In this document: one piece after another, positions 57,542-64,000 of the stretch
Numbering within the stretch: the stretch's first letter is position 1
Layout of the letters: every line of letters begins with the position of its first letter
Source: Streptomyces canus
Lineage (GTDB): Bacteria; Actinomycetota; Actinomycetes; Streptomycetales; Streptomycetaceae
Assembly (NCBI RefSeq): GCF_030815415.1
Contig: NZ_JAUSWW010000001.1
Coordinates: 5,580,001-5,644,000 of the forward strand
DNA length: 64,000 nucleotides
Direction: 5' to 3'
Notes under the pieces: generated by a model
The model's input: only the letters and a program-made list of their open reading frames with translations
The model's database searches: none
What the model was told of the DNA's origin: nothing
Made by a program: the position numbers and the translations under genes

Positions 57542-58468
57542 GTGAGCGCAGCGACCACGCGAAGCCGCACCCCCGACCGCCTGTGCGCCGAGGCCGTCGA
57601 CCTCGCACGCACCGCAGCCGAGGAGGCGGCGGCGCCAGGCGTCGTCGGTGAGCACGCCGGACTCGAGTCCGAGGGCGACCGTGTCGTCACGCACTTCTTC
57701 GAGTGCAAGGAACTCGGCTACCGGGGCTGGCGCTGGGCCGTCACGGTGGCGCGGGCATCCCGCGCGAAGATCGTGACGCTCGACGAAGTCGTGCTGTTGC
57801 CGGGCCCGGACGCCCTGCTGGCCCCCGAGTGGGTGCCGTGGAGCGAGCGCCTGCGCCCGGGCGACATGGGCCCCGGCGACCTGCTCCCCACCGACGCCGA
57901 GGACCTCCGCCTGGAACCCGGCTACTCCGGCGAGGACGAGCCGGTCCCGAGTTCCGCCGTCTCCGAGGAGATGGCCGAGCTGGTGGAGGCGGAGGACGCG
58001 GAGGTCACGGCCGGCACGCCGTCGAGCCTCCCCATGGCACCGACCCGGGGTTCGATCGCCTCGGTCGCCGAGGAACTGGGCATGCGCCGGGCCCGGGTCC
58101 TGTCCCGCTACGGCCTGCACATCGCCGCGGACCGCTGGGACGAGTCCTACGGCGCCAAGACCCCGATGGCACAGGCGGCCCCCGCGACCTGCGTCAGCTG
58201 CGGCTTCCTCCAGCCGATCGGCGGCTCCCTCGGCCAGGCCTTCGGCGTCTGCGCCAACGAGTTCGCCCCGGCGGACGGCCGCGTGGTCTCCCTGTCGTAC
58301 GGCTGCGGCGGCCACTCCGAGGCGGCGATCATGCCGAAGCCCCCGCGCCCGGCGGCCCCGGTGATCGACGAGACCAAGGTCGACCCCTTCCCCCTGCGCC
58401 CGGCACCGGACTCCGGCTCGGTCCCGGCGATCCCGGACGAGGAAACGGCGGAACTGGGCCACTCGTAA
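57542..58468 (+). CDS. DUF3027 protein
   Basis: A 308-aa actinobacterial protein of the DUF3027 family. It opens SAATTRSRTPDRLC with EAVDLARTAAEE, continues with HFFECKELGYRGWRWAVTVARAS (about residues 51-73) and has a C-terminal metal-site-like cluster CVSCGFLQPIGG...CANEF...CGGHSE (about 218-265). The function is not known; it is conserved at this chromosomal position. The GTG at 57542 follows a GGAGAGAAG site. Confidence 0.85.
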   Translation: MSAATTRSRTPDRLCAEAVDLARTAAEEAAAPGVVGEHAGLESEGDRVVTHFFECKELGYRGWRWAVTVARASRAKIVTLDEVVLLPGPDALLAPEWVPWSERLRPGDMGPGDLLPTDAEDLRLEPGYSGEDEPVPSSAVSEEMAELVEAEDAEVTAGTPSSLPMAPTRGSIASVAEELGMRRARVLSRYGLHIAADRWDESYGAKTPMAQAAPATCVSCGFLQPIGGSLGQAFGVCANEFAPADGRVVSLSYGCGGHSEAAIMPKPPRPAAPVIDETKVDPFPLRPAPDSGSVPAIPDEETAELGHS

Positions 58469-58483
58469 GGGGTGTGACGGGCT

Positions 58484-59092
58484 TCACTCGTCGGTTGGCT
58501 GGTCCTTGTACCGCGGGAGGTTGTCCGTCTGGATCGTCCAGTTGTCGATGGTCACGTCCTCGCCGTACACGAAGTCTTTGCGCGTGGCGTAGCGCGGGCC
58601 CTCAGGGGTGGAATGGATGTCAGTGAGGATGGCGCCGGTGCCGGTACGGGGGTCGAAGATCGCGTAGATGGGGATGCCCATCAGCGGGTAGTCGCGCACC
58701 TTGGCGACCCAGTCGTTGTCCGGGTTGGAGCGGGAGACGACCTCGATGGCGGCGATGAGCGATCGAGGATCGAAGGACCCTGGGACATCCATGTCCACCA
58801 TGGCGATCACCATCACGTCAGGGCGGCGCATGATGCCTTCGGCCTCGTCCTCGACGTCGGGCTCGCCGGTGTGGGCCACCATCTCTTCCGGCATCACCTT
58901 TTCGAGGCGCCTCCGGAGGTGCACGGTGGTCAGCTCGTGCGGACCGACGGGCGCCACCATGTCGTGAACGATCCCTTCCTTGGTGACTTCGAGCTTGCCG
59001 GGCAGGGTGTCGTCCGTGGACTGAACGAAGTCCCGCATGGCGCGGTATCGATGGGAAGCGCCTTGTCGCGCGTTGTCCGGTGCGATGGTCAT
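58484..59092 (-). CDS. Uma2-family protein (second copy)
   Basis: A 202-aa Uma2/DUF820 nuclease-fold protein with GKLEVTKEGIVHDMV, RRPDVMVIAMVDMDV, the acidic LIAAIEVVSRSN strand and PIYAIFDPRTGTG. The ATG at 59092 has GAGGAG at good spacing. An in-frame ATG at 59140 overlaps the stop of the HTH gene upstream (ATGA), exactly as at 9223-9226, so coupling may be real and the protein 16 residues longer. Confidence 0.8.
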   Translation of the reverse strand: MTIAPDNARQGASHRYRAMRDFVQSTDDTLPGKLEVTKEGIVHDMVAPVGPHELTTVHLRRRLEKVMPEEMVAHTGEPDVEDEAEGIMRRPDVMVIAMVDMDVPGSFDPRSLIAAIEVVSRSNPDNDWVAKVRDYPLMGIPIYAIFDPRTGTGAILTDIHSTPEGPRYATRKDFVYGEDVTIDNWTIQTDNLPRYKDQPTDE

Positions 59093-59136
59093 GGCGCTCG
59101 CTCCTCGTCTGTGCCCAGGGGCAAGGATCGTCGCTT

Positions 59137-59994
59137 TCATGCTAGGCGGCCTCCGGGACATCGGGTTCGGCAGTCGCGGCAGCGGCCGGGTGCGGGGGCG
59201 CGGAAGGGACGGTCGCAGCCGTCACAGGTCTGGAAGGGGTGTCTGGGCTCCGGGGCCGGTGGCGCCGGGGGCCGGAGCGGGGGCGGGGGTGGCAGCTGGT
59301 CGGCCAGGCGGTGGGCCAGCAGGGCCGCGGGGCGGCGTAGGCCTTCGGGCGGGAGGTCCTTGGTCAGGGCCTCTCGTACGAGGGTGGCGGGGACCTCGTA
59401 TTGCAGCCAGACGGCGACCCCGGGCGCCAGGTGGGCCGTGTCGCAGGCCGACAGGAGGAGGCGCGGGTCGTCGCGGTGGAGGCGGGCGAGGAGATCTGTG
59501 GCCCGTTGGAGAAGCTCCGGGGTCGGGTACGACGGCTGCGGCACCGGCGGCAGCCGCGTCTTGCGGGGCGGCTGGATCTTCTGCCGCTGCCGCGGTGGGT
59601 GTGTCTCGCCGTCACCGGGGCGCCTGCCCGGCTGGTTGCAGGAGACCGTGCGCGTCACGAAGCGGCCCCTCTCGACCCGCTGACGCTCGCGGCGCAGATA
59701 GCCGTGGCTCTCCAGCTCGTTCAGGGCCGCCGCGATACGGGTCCTGCCCTCGGGGAAGCGGTTCGCCAGGGACTTGATGTCCACGTGGGCGTCCTGCGGC
59801 AGCGACTGGATGTGGGTGCCGAGTCCGATCGCGAGGAGCGACAACTCCGGGTGCTGCGCCAGGTGGTTGCCGATCACCACGAAGCGGGTGGTGTGGCGGG
59901 TGTTCTCGTGGACGAGACCACCGGATCGGGGGTGATTTTTGCCCGTCGCACGGGACCGGGCGCGCGAGGGCGCGCTAGGGTTTTGGGTATCCAT
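59137..59994 (-). CDS. Winged-helix protein with C-terminal zinc ribbon
   Basis: A 285-aa protein. The N-terminal winged helix (about 50-105) contains LAIGLGTHIQSLPQDAHVDI, then RFPEGRTRIAAALNELESHG. A Pro-rich linker leads to a helical region and a C-terminal CDGC...CRDC zinc ribbon (about 258-275). This type is frequent in streptomycetes next to Uma2 genes; it is probably a DNA-binding partner. It is the intact version of the remnant at 9223-9500. The ATG at 59994 is the likely start. Confidence 0.75.
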   Translation of the reverse strand: MDTQNPSAPSRARSRATGKNHPRSGGLVHENTRHTTRFVVIGNHLAQHPELSLLAIGLGTHIQSLPQDAHVDIKSLANRFPEGRTRIAAALNELESHGYLRRERQRVERGRFVTRTVSCNQPGRRPGDGETHPPRQRQKIQPPRKTRLPPVPQPSYPTPELLQRATDLLARLHRDDPRLLLSACDTAHLAPGVAVWLQYEVPATLVREALTKDLPPEGLRRPAALLAHRLADQLPPPPPLRPPAPPAPEPRHPFQTCDGCDRPFRAPAPGRCRDCRTRCPGGRLA

Positions 59995-60022
59995 CGGGAA
60001 GGTTGTTCTTCCTTGGTGGTCA

Positions 60023-60058
60023 GGCCCTCGCACTGGGATTGCCGTCCCGGCGAGGGCC
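60023..60058. repeat. Inverted repeat in the leader of the winged-helix gene
   Basis: GGCCCTCG (60023-60030) and CGAGGGCC (60051-60058), 8 bp perfect with a 20-nt loop, about 30 bp upstream of the ATG at 59994. It could be an operator or an RNA hairpin. Confidence 0.5.
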
Positions 60059-60192
60059 GAAGCATGTGTGGGGTTGTGTTGCGCTGAGCGTAGAGCAAGC
60101 AACCTGGCGAAAAGCCAGCCGAGTTGGTGATGTTCACTCGCCGGAGTGAGTCGGGGCTCCGGGCGGGAGGGGCGGGCTTGGTGAGGGTCCTT

Positions 60193-60654
60193 TCACCTGA
60201 GTAGTTCTTGGGAAAGAGGGCCCACGTCACCGCGGTACCGCCCACCGGAGCCCGTTGGCCCGGGCTCCGGTGCGGGCAGGGCGACTTCGGCCCAGACCGT
60301 CTTGCGCGGGGCAGGCCCCTCGGCGACTCCCCAGCGCGACGCCAGCGCCGCTACGAGCGTCAGCCCGCGCCCCGACTCGGCCTCGGGGGAGGCGCGTTCG
60401 GGACGGGGTGGGCGGTCCGCGAGGGTGTCGGTGACCTCGATGCGCAGGGTGCCGCCGACGACGTAGAGCGTCAGCCGGAAGTCCCTGCCGGGGACGCGGC
60501 CGTGCGTTACGGCGTTCGCCGCCGGCTCCGCCACGATCTGCTCCGCCGGGTCCGACGGCAGTCCCCAGGAGCGGAGTTGCTCGGTGGCGAGCAGACGGGC
60601 GAGATGGGCACCCCGGGGTGTGGGGGAGAGCTGGATGCTGAGGCTGGGGATCAC
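60193..60654 (-). CDS. GHKL ATP-binding protein (anti-sigma/RsbW-like)
   Basis: A 153-aa HATPase_c-type protein. The N-box reads IVAEPAANAVTHG (about residues 40-52), with the Asn kept; G1 is IEVTDTLADRPP (about 72) and G2 is ESGRGLTLVAALA (about 92). Streptomycetes have dozens of such orphan kinases or anti-sigma-like proteins controlling development and stress. The GTG at 60654 lies 1 bp after the stop of the small upstream gene. Confidence 0.85.
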   Translation of the reverse strand: MIPSLSIQLSPTPRGAHLARLLATEQLRSWGLPSDPAEQIVAEPAANAVTHGRVPGRDFRLTLYVVGGTLRIEVTDTLADRPPRPERASPEAESGRGLTLVAALASRWGVAEGPAPRKTVWAEVALPAPEPGPTGSGGRYRGDVGPLSQELLR

Positions 60655-60655
60655 G

Positions 60656-60964
60656 TCACTCAGCGTGGTCGCGTGCGCTTACCGTGAACAGTGACGTCTC
60701 CGTTGCGTAGAGCGACTGTCCAGGACTTGTCCGGCGTTGTCCAGCGTCCAGCGGGGCGCAGAGGCGGGTGTCGACGAGTTGCTGGTCGACGAGTTCAGAG
60801 AGCTCCGCTCCGACCTCGGAAAATTCAAGGACCAGCTGTCCGACGGACAGCGGCCCCCGGGCGATGGCGTCGCGCAGTCGGAGCCCGAGCCGTCGGCGGG
60901 CGGCGACGTCAGGACGGCCGGTGAGCCGCCGCCCTGCGGCTACTGCATCTGGCGTTGCCCCCAC
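60656..60964 (-). CDS. Small protein, possibly a degenerate XRE regulator
   Basis: A 102-aa reading ending 1 bp before the GHKL gene. The segment RRLGLRLRDAIARGPLSVGQ faintly resembles an XRE helix-turn-helix, which is commonly encoded before such GHKL genes, but the rest has no recognisable domain. It may be a real small gene, a decayed regulator, or a chance reading. Confidence 0.35.
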   Translation of the reverse strand: MGATPDAVAAGRRLTGRPDVAARRRLGLRLRDAIARGPLSVGQLVLEFSEVGAELSELVDQQLVDTRLCAPLDAGQRRTSPGQSLYATETSLFTVSARDHAE

Positions 60965-61140
60965 GCGCCCGCCGGGACGGGTGCCCTTGGCGGATGACGT
61001 CCGCGTTGCGCGAGAAACGGTGACGGTGCGGCTCGGCTGACCCTGGGCCTGGCATGGCGGCGCTCCTGCCCTACCTCTGGTCAGCCCTTGGGTTGCCCAA
61101 GCGGTACCTTCGTCGCACGCCGACGAGGAGAGTGTTGAAC

Positions 61141-64000
61141 GTGAGCAAGTTCGTGCGGCCCGCAGCCGAGGGAGCCGACCCGTTCGGGACCGCCCGTCTC
61201 AGGCGGGGAGTGCTCGACGCCTGGGCGACCAGCCCCGCCCGGTTCCGTGAGGACGCCAACGCCGAGGAGGACCTCGCCCTCGGCGGCTACCGGGACCGAC
61301 TGGTCGTCGAGCTCGCCCAGAACGCCGCCGACGCCGCCGCCAGGGCCGGCGTGCCCGGCCGGCTCCGGCTCACCCTCCGCGACGGCGTCCTCGTCGCCGC
61401 CAACACCGGCGCCCCGCTGGACGCGACCGGCGTCGAGTCCCTCTCCACCCTGCGGGCCTCCGCGAAACGCGACACCGCCGCCATCGGCCGTTTCGGCGTC
61501 GGCTTCGCCGCCGTCCTCGCCGTCACCGACGAGCCCGCGGTCGTCGGCCGCCACGGCGGCGTCCGCTGGTCCCTCGCCGAGGGCCGGGAGCGGGCCGCCG
61601 ACGTCGCCCGCCACAGCCCGGGACTCGGCGACGAGATCCGCCGGCGCGACGGTCACATCCCGCTCCTGCGTCTCCCGTTCGCCGCCGAGGGCACCGCCCC
61701 GGACCCGTACGACACGGCCGTCATCCTGCCCCTGCGCGACCCGGCCGCCGGCGACCTCGCCGAGCGCCTCCTGAACGCCGTCGACGACGCCCTGCTCCTC
61801 GCCCTGCCCGGGCTGGAGGAGGTGGTGATCGAGACGGACACCACCCGGACCCTGCGCCGCCGCACCGAGGACGCCTTCACCGTCGTGGAGGACTCGCGGG
61901 AGGGCGTGACCCGGTGGCGGGTCGCCGCCTCGAACGGGCCGCTGACCGCCGAGCTCCTCGCCGACCGTCCCGTCGAGGAGCGGCTGCGGCCGCACTGGTC
62001 GGTCACCTGGGCCGTCCCCGCCGACGCCGACGGCACGCCGGCCCGCCCCCGCACCACCCCTGTCGTGCACGCCCCCACGCCCAGTGACGAGCCGCTCGGT
62101 GTGCCCGCGCTGCTCATCGCCTCCTTCCCGCTGGACCCCACCCGCCGGCACGCGGCGCCCGGTCCGCTGACCGACTTCGTGGTGCAGCGCGCGGCGGACG
62201 CGTACGTCGAACTGCTCGCCGCGTGGCGGCCGGTGACCGTCGGCATCATCGACCTCGTGCCCGGCCCGCTCGGCAAGGGCGAGCTGGACGGGGCCCTGCG
62301 GCAGGCGATCCTGGAGCGGCTGCCCCGGACCGCCTTCCTGCCGCCGGCCCTGACCCCCGACCAGGACGACGACCTGCCCGAGGCCCTGCGCCCCAGGGAC
62401 GCGGAGGTGGTGGAAGGCGCCGGCGCCGAGACCGTGCGCGTCCTCGCCGAGGTCCTCCCCACGCTCCTCCCCGCCGGTCTCGAACGCCGGGTCGAACTGC
62501 GCACCCTCGGCGTCGCCCGGCTCCCGCTCACCGACGCCGTCGACCGGCTGGCCGGGCTGGAGAAGGAGCCGGGCTGGTGGCGCAGCCTGTACGACAGCCT
62601 CGCGGGCGTGGACCCGGACCGGCTGTCCGGCCTTCCCGTCCCGCTCGCTGGGGGCACCTCCCAGGCTTTCGGCTCTGGGGGAGGCCGTACGACCATCGGC
62701 CCCCGGCAGGTCCTCCTCCCCACCGCCGACAGCGCCGTCATCGACCCGGAGGTGCTCGCCCGGCTCGGCCTCAAGGTCGCCCACCCGGACGCCGCGCACC
62801 CCCTGCTGGAGAAGCTCGGCGCGCTCCCCGCCTCCCCGCGTGCGGTGCTGACCACCCCGCAGGTGCGGGCCGCGGTCGCCGCGTCGCTCGACGACGACGG
62901 CGGGGCGTGGGAGGAGGACACCCTCGACGCGGAGGAGCTGGCCGACACCGTCCTCGCCCTGGTCCGCGACGCGGGCCTCGAGCCCGGCGACGAGCCCTGG
63001 CTCGGTGCGCTCGCCCTGCCCGACGAGGACGGCGAACCGGCGCCCGCCGGTGAACTCGTCCTCCCCGGCAGCCCGTTCGCGCAGATCATGCGCGAGGGCG
63101 AACTCGCCACCGTGGACGCCGAGCTGGCCGAGCGCTGGGGCGAACAGCCGCTGGCCGCCTGTGGCGTGCTCGCCACCTTCGCGCTGGTCCGCGCCACCGA
63201 CGTGGTCCTGGACCCGGACGAACTGGAGCCGCGCGACGGGGACTTCGCCGAGCCGGACGACCCGGGCTTGCTGGACGCCGTGGACGTGTGGAGCGAGGAC
63301 ATCCTCGACCGCTTCCCCGACTCGCCGGTCCCGCCGGTCGCCACCGAACTGATCGCCGTACGCGATCTGGACCTGGTGGACGAGGAGTGCTGGCCGCAGG
63401 CGCTCGCCCTGCTCGCCCGGCCGCCGCTGCGGGACGCCCTCACCCAGCCGGTGCGGATCCTGCTGCCGGACGGCACCCATGAAGTCGTACGGCCCTACAC
63501 CGCATGGTGGTTGCGGGGGCACCCGGTGCTCGACGGCCGCCGCCCGGCCGGTCTGCTCGCGGCCGGCGGGGACCCGCTGCTGCGAGGCCTGTACGAGGAG
63601 GCGGACGCGGCCGGATTCGACGACGAGCAGGTGCTGCGGGCGCTCGGCGTGCGGACATCGGTGGCCGCGCTGCTGGCGGAGCCGGGCGGGGCGGCGGAGC
63701 TGCTCGACCGCCTCGCCGACCCCTCGCGGGAGGTGACGGGGACCCAGCTGCACGCCCTCTACAGCGCGTTGGCCGACCTGGACCCCGAACAGGTGACCCT
63801 GCCCGACGAGCTGCGGGCCGTCGTCGACGGGCGGGTCCAGGTGGTGGAGGCGGCCGACGCCGTGGTCGTCGACTCACCCGACCTGCTGCCCTTCACCGCG
63901 GGCACGCCGCTGCTGCCGGTGCGTCCGGCGCGCGCCGCCGAGCTGGCGGAACTGTTCCAGGTGCGGCGGCTGAGCGAGTCGGTCACCGGGTCGGTGGACT
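61141..64000 (+). CDS. Sacsin N-terminal-like ATP-binding protein, partial
   Basis: The first 953 residues of a large protein that runs off the window. Residues 30-180 form an Hsp90-like GHKL ATPase: VVELAQNAADAAARAG (the N-box Asn and Asp), VAANTGAPLDATGV and AIGRFGVGFAAVL. The remaining part is Leu/Ala-rich, with acidic stretches, and not assignable to domains. Such proteins are core in streptomycetes and resemble sacsin-type chaperones. The GTG at 61141 is chosen for the GAGGAG about 10 nt upstream. A repeat insertion lies at 62647-62685. Confidence 0.82.
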   Translation, partial: MSKFVRPAAEGADPFGTARLRRGVLDAWATSPARFREDANAEEDLALGGYRDRLVVELAQNAADAAARAGVPGRLRLTLRDGVLVAANTGAPLDATGVESLSTLRASAKRDTAAIGRFGVGFAAVLAVTDEPAVVGRHGGVRWSLAEGRERAADVARHSPGLGDEIRRRDGHIPLLRLPFAAEGTAPDPYDTAVILPLRDPAAGDLAERLLNAVDDALLLALPGLEEVVIETDTTRTLRRRTEDAFTVVEDSREGVTRWRVAASNGPLTAELLADRPVEERLRPHWSVTWAVPADADGTPARPRTTPVVHAPTPSDEPLGVPALLIASFPLDPTRRHAAPGPLTDFVVQRAADAYVELLAAWRPVTVGIIDLVPGPLGKGELDGALRQAILERLPRTAFLPPALTPDQDDDLPEALRPRDAEVVEGAGAETVRVLAEVLPTLLPAGLERRVELRTLGVARLPLTDAVDRLAGLEKEPGWWRSLYDSLAGVDPDRLSGLPVPLAGGTSQAFGSGGGRTTIGPRQVLLPTADSAVIDPEVLARLGLKVAHPDAAHPLLEKLGALPASPRAVLTTPQVRAAVAASLDDDGGAWEEDTLDAEELADTVLALVRDAGLEPGDEPWLGALALPDEDGEPAPAGELVLPGSPFAQIMREGELATVDAELAERWGEQPLAACGVLATFALVRATDVVLDPDELEPRDGDFAEPDDPGLLDAVDVWSEDILDRFPDSPVPPVATELIAVRDLDLVDEECWPQALALLARPPLRDALTQPVRILLPDGTHEVVRPYTAWWLRGHPVLDGRRPAGLLAAGGDPLLRGLYEEADAAGFDDEQVLRALGVRTSVAALLAEPGGAAELLDRLADPSREVTGTQLHALYSALADLDPEQVTLPDELRAVVDGRVQVVEAADAVVVDSPDLLPFTAGTPLLPVRPARAAELAELFQVRRLSESVTGSVD
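62647..62685. repeat. In-frame copy of a common Streptomyces repeat inside a gene
   Basis: GCTGGGGGCACCTCCCAGG, a short spacer, then CTCTGGGGGAGG. I recognise this as a frequent dispersed element of streptomycete genomes. Here it is read in frame as LAGGTSQAFGSGGG within the sacsin-like protein. Confidence 0.6.

Noticed and set aside
60656..60964. A confident XRE regulator before the GHKL gene
   Set aside because: Only a faint helix-turn-helix-like stretch is visible; kept as a low-confidence small gene instead.
61081..63753. An 890-codon open frame on the minus strand
   Set aside because: It mirrors the sacsin-like gene; its composition (Gly/Val/Arg runs, no domain) is the usual high-GC antisense shadow, whereas the plus strand shows GHKL ATPase motifs.
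1..64000. CRISPR arrays, tRNA or rRNA genes, insertion sequences with transposase, attachment sites
   Set aside because: No regularly spaced repeats, no cloverleaf or rRNA core sequences, and no transposase or integrase reading were found by inspection.

Overview
The window is a stretch of a Streptomyces (or very close actinomycete) chromosome. The evidence is very high GC with third-position G/C bias, frequent GTG and TTG starts behind GGAGG-type ribosome binding sites, TTA codons kept for secondary metabolism, a CIRCE-controlled second groEL, futalosine-pathway menaquinone genes (mqnB, mqnD), a glucosyl-3-phosphoglycerate synthase, DUF397/XRE pairs and Uma2-family genes. The flanks resemble the core-genome neighbourhood around S. 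coelicolor groEL2 and mqnD/mqnB; this was judged from memory, not from a search.

Left flank (1-23996): partial gpgS; a SAM-I riboswitch in front of thrC and a MoaD/CysO-like sulfur carrier; a cold-shock protein; groEL2 behind two tandem CIRCE operators; an Old Yellow Enzyme; a calcineurin-like phosphoesterase. An accessory pocket follows (7.5-11.6 kb): an MFS-transporter remnant behind an intact MarR-type palindrome, a Uma2 gene next to the remnant of its HTH partner, an ankyrin protein, and a DUF397 gene overlapping an XRE regulator. Next come a methyltransferase, rpiR-murQ with a decayed PTS EIIB remnant, small enzymes, cutC with a dre-like site, a HelD/HelR-type helicase and an XPB-type helicase.

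Centre (24051-47208, probably to 48575): a biosynthetic gene cluster that I cannot match to a known product. A leftward operon of nine closely spaced or overlapping genes encodes, in transcription order, an A-PCP with a non-canonical A domain, a KS-(dead AT)-CP-C protein, an A-PCP-E NRPS, MbtH, a type II thioesterase, an ATP-grasp ligase, a stand-alone PCP-C, an SHMT-like enzyme with a rewritten active site, and a PLP aminotransferase. A divergent rightward operon encodes a hotdog-fold protein, an A-PCP predicted to load valine, a P450, a thioesterase with Cys in place of the nucleophilic Ser, and an MFS exporter. The A-PCP/P450/thioesterase trio looks like a beta-hydroxy-amino-acid supply line. 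TTA codons in four biosynthetic genes, including the first gene of the leftward operon, imply bldA control. Three 11-bp repeats next to a -10 box suggest a SARP-type activator. At the right edge, a ribosome-assembly GTPase gene (rsgA-like) is preceded by a 23-codon leader ORF and an attenuator-like sequence, which may point to the ribosomal small subunit as target or protected site.

Right flank (48607-64000): a large helicase-associated/WYL protein, a membrane protein, a HAD phosphatase, a long-tailed cold-shock protein, mqnD-mqnB, a DUF2771 lipoprotein, an MFS protein, a DUF3027 protein, a second HTH-Uma2 pair (intact here), a GHKL anti-sigma-like ATPase, and the start of a large sacsin-like ATP-binding protein that runs off the end.
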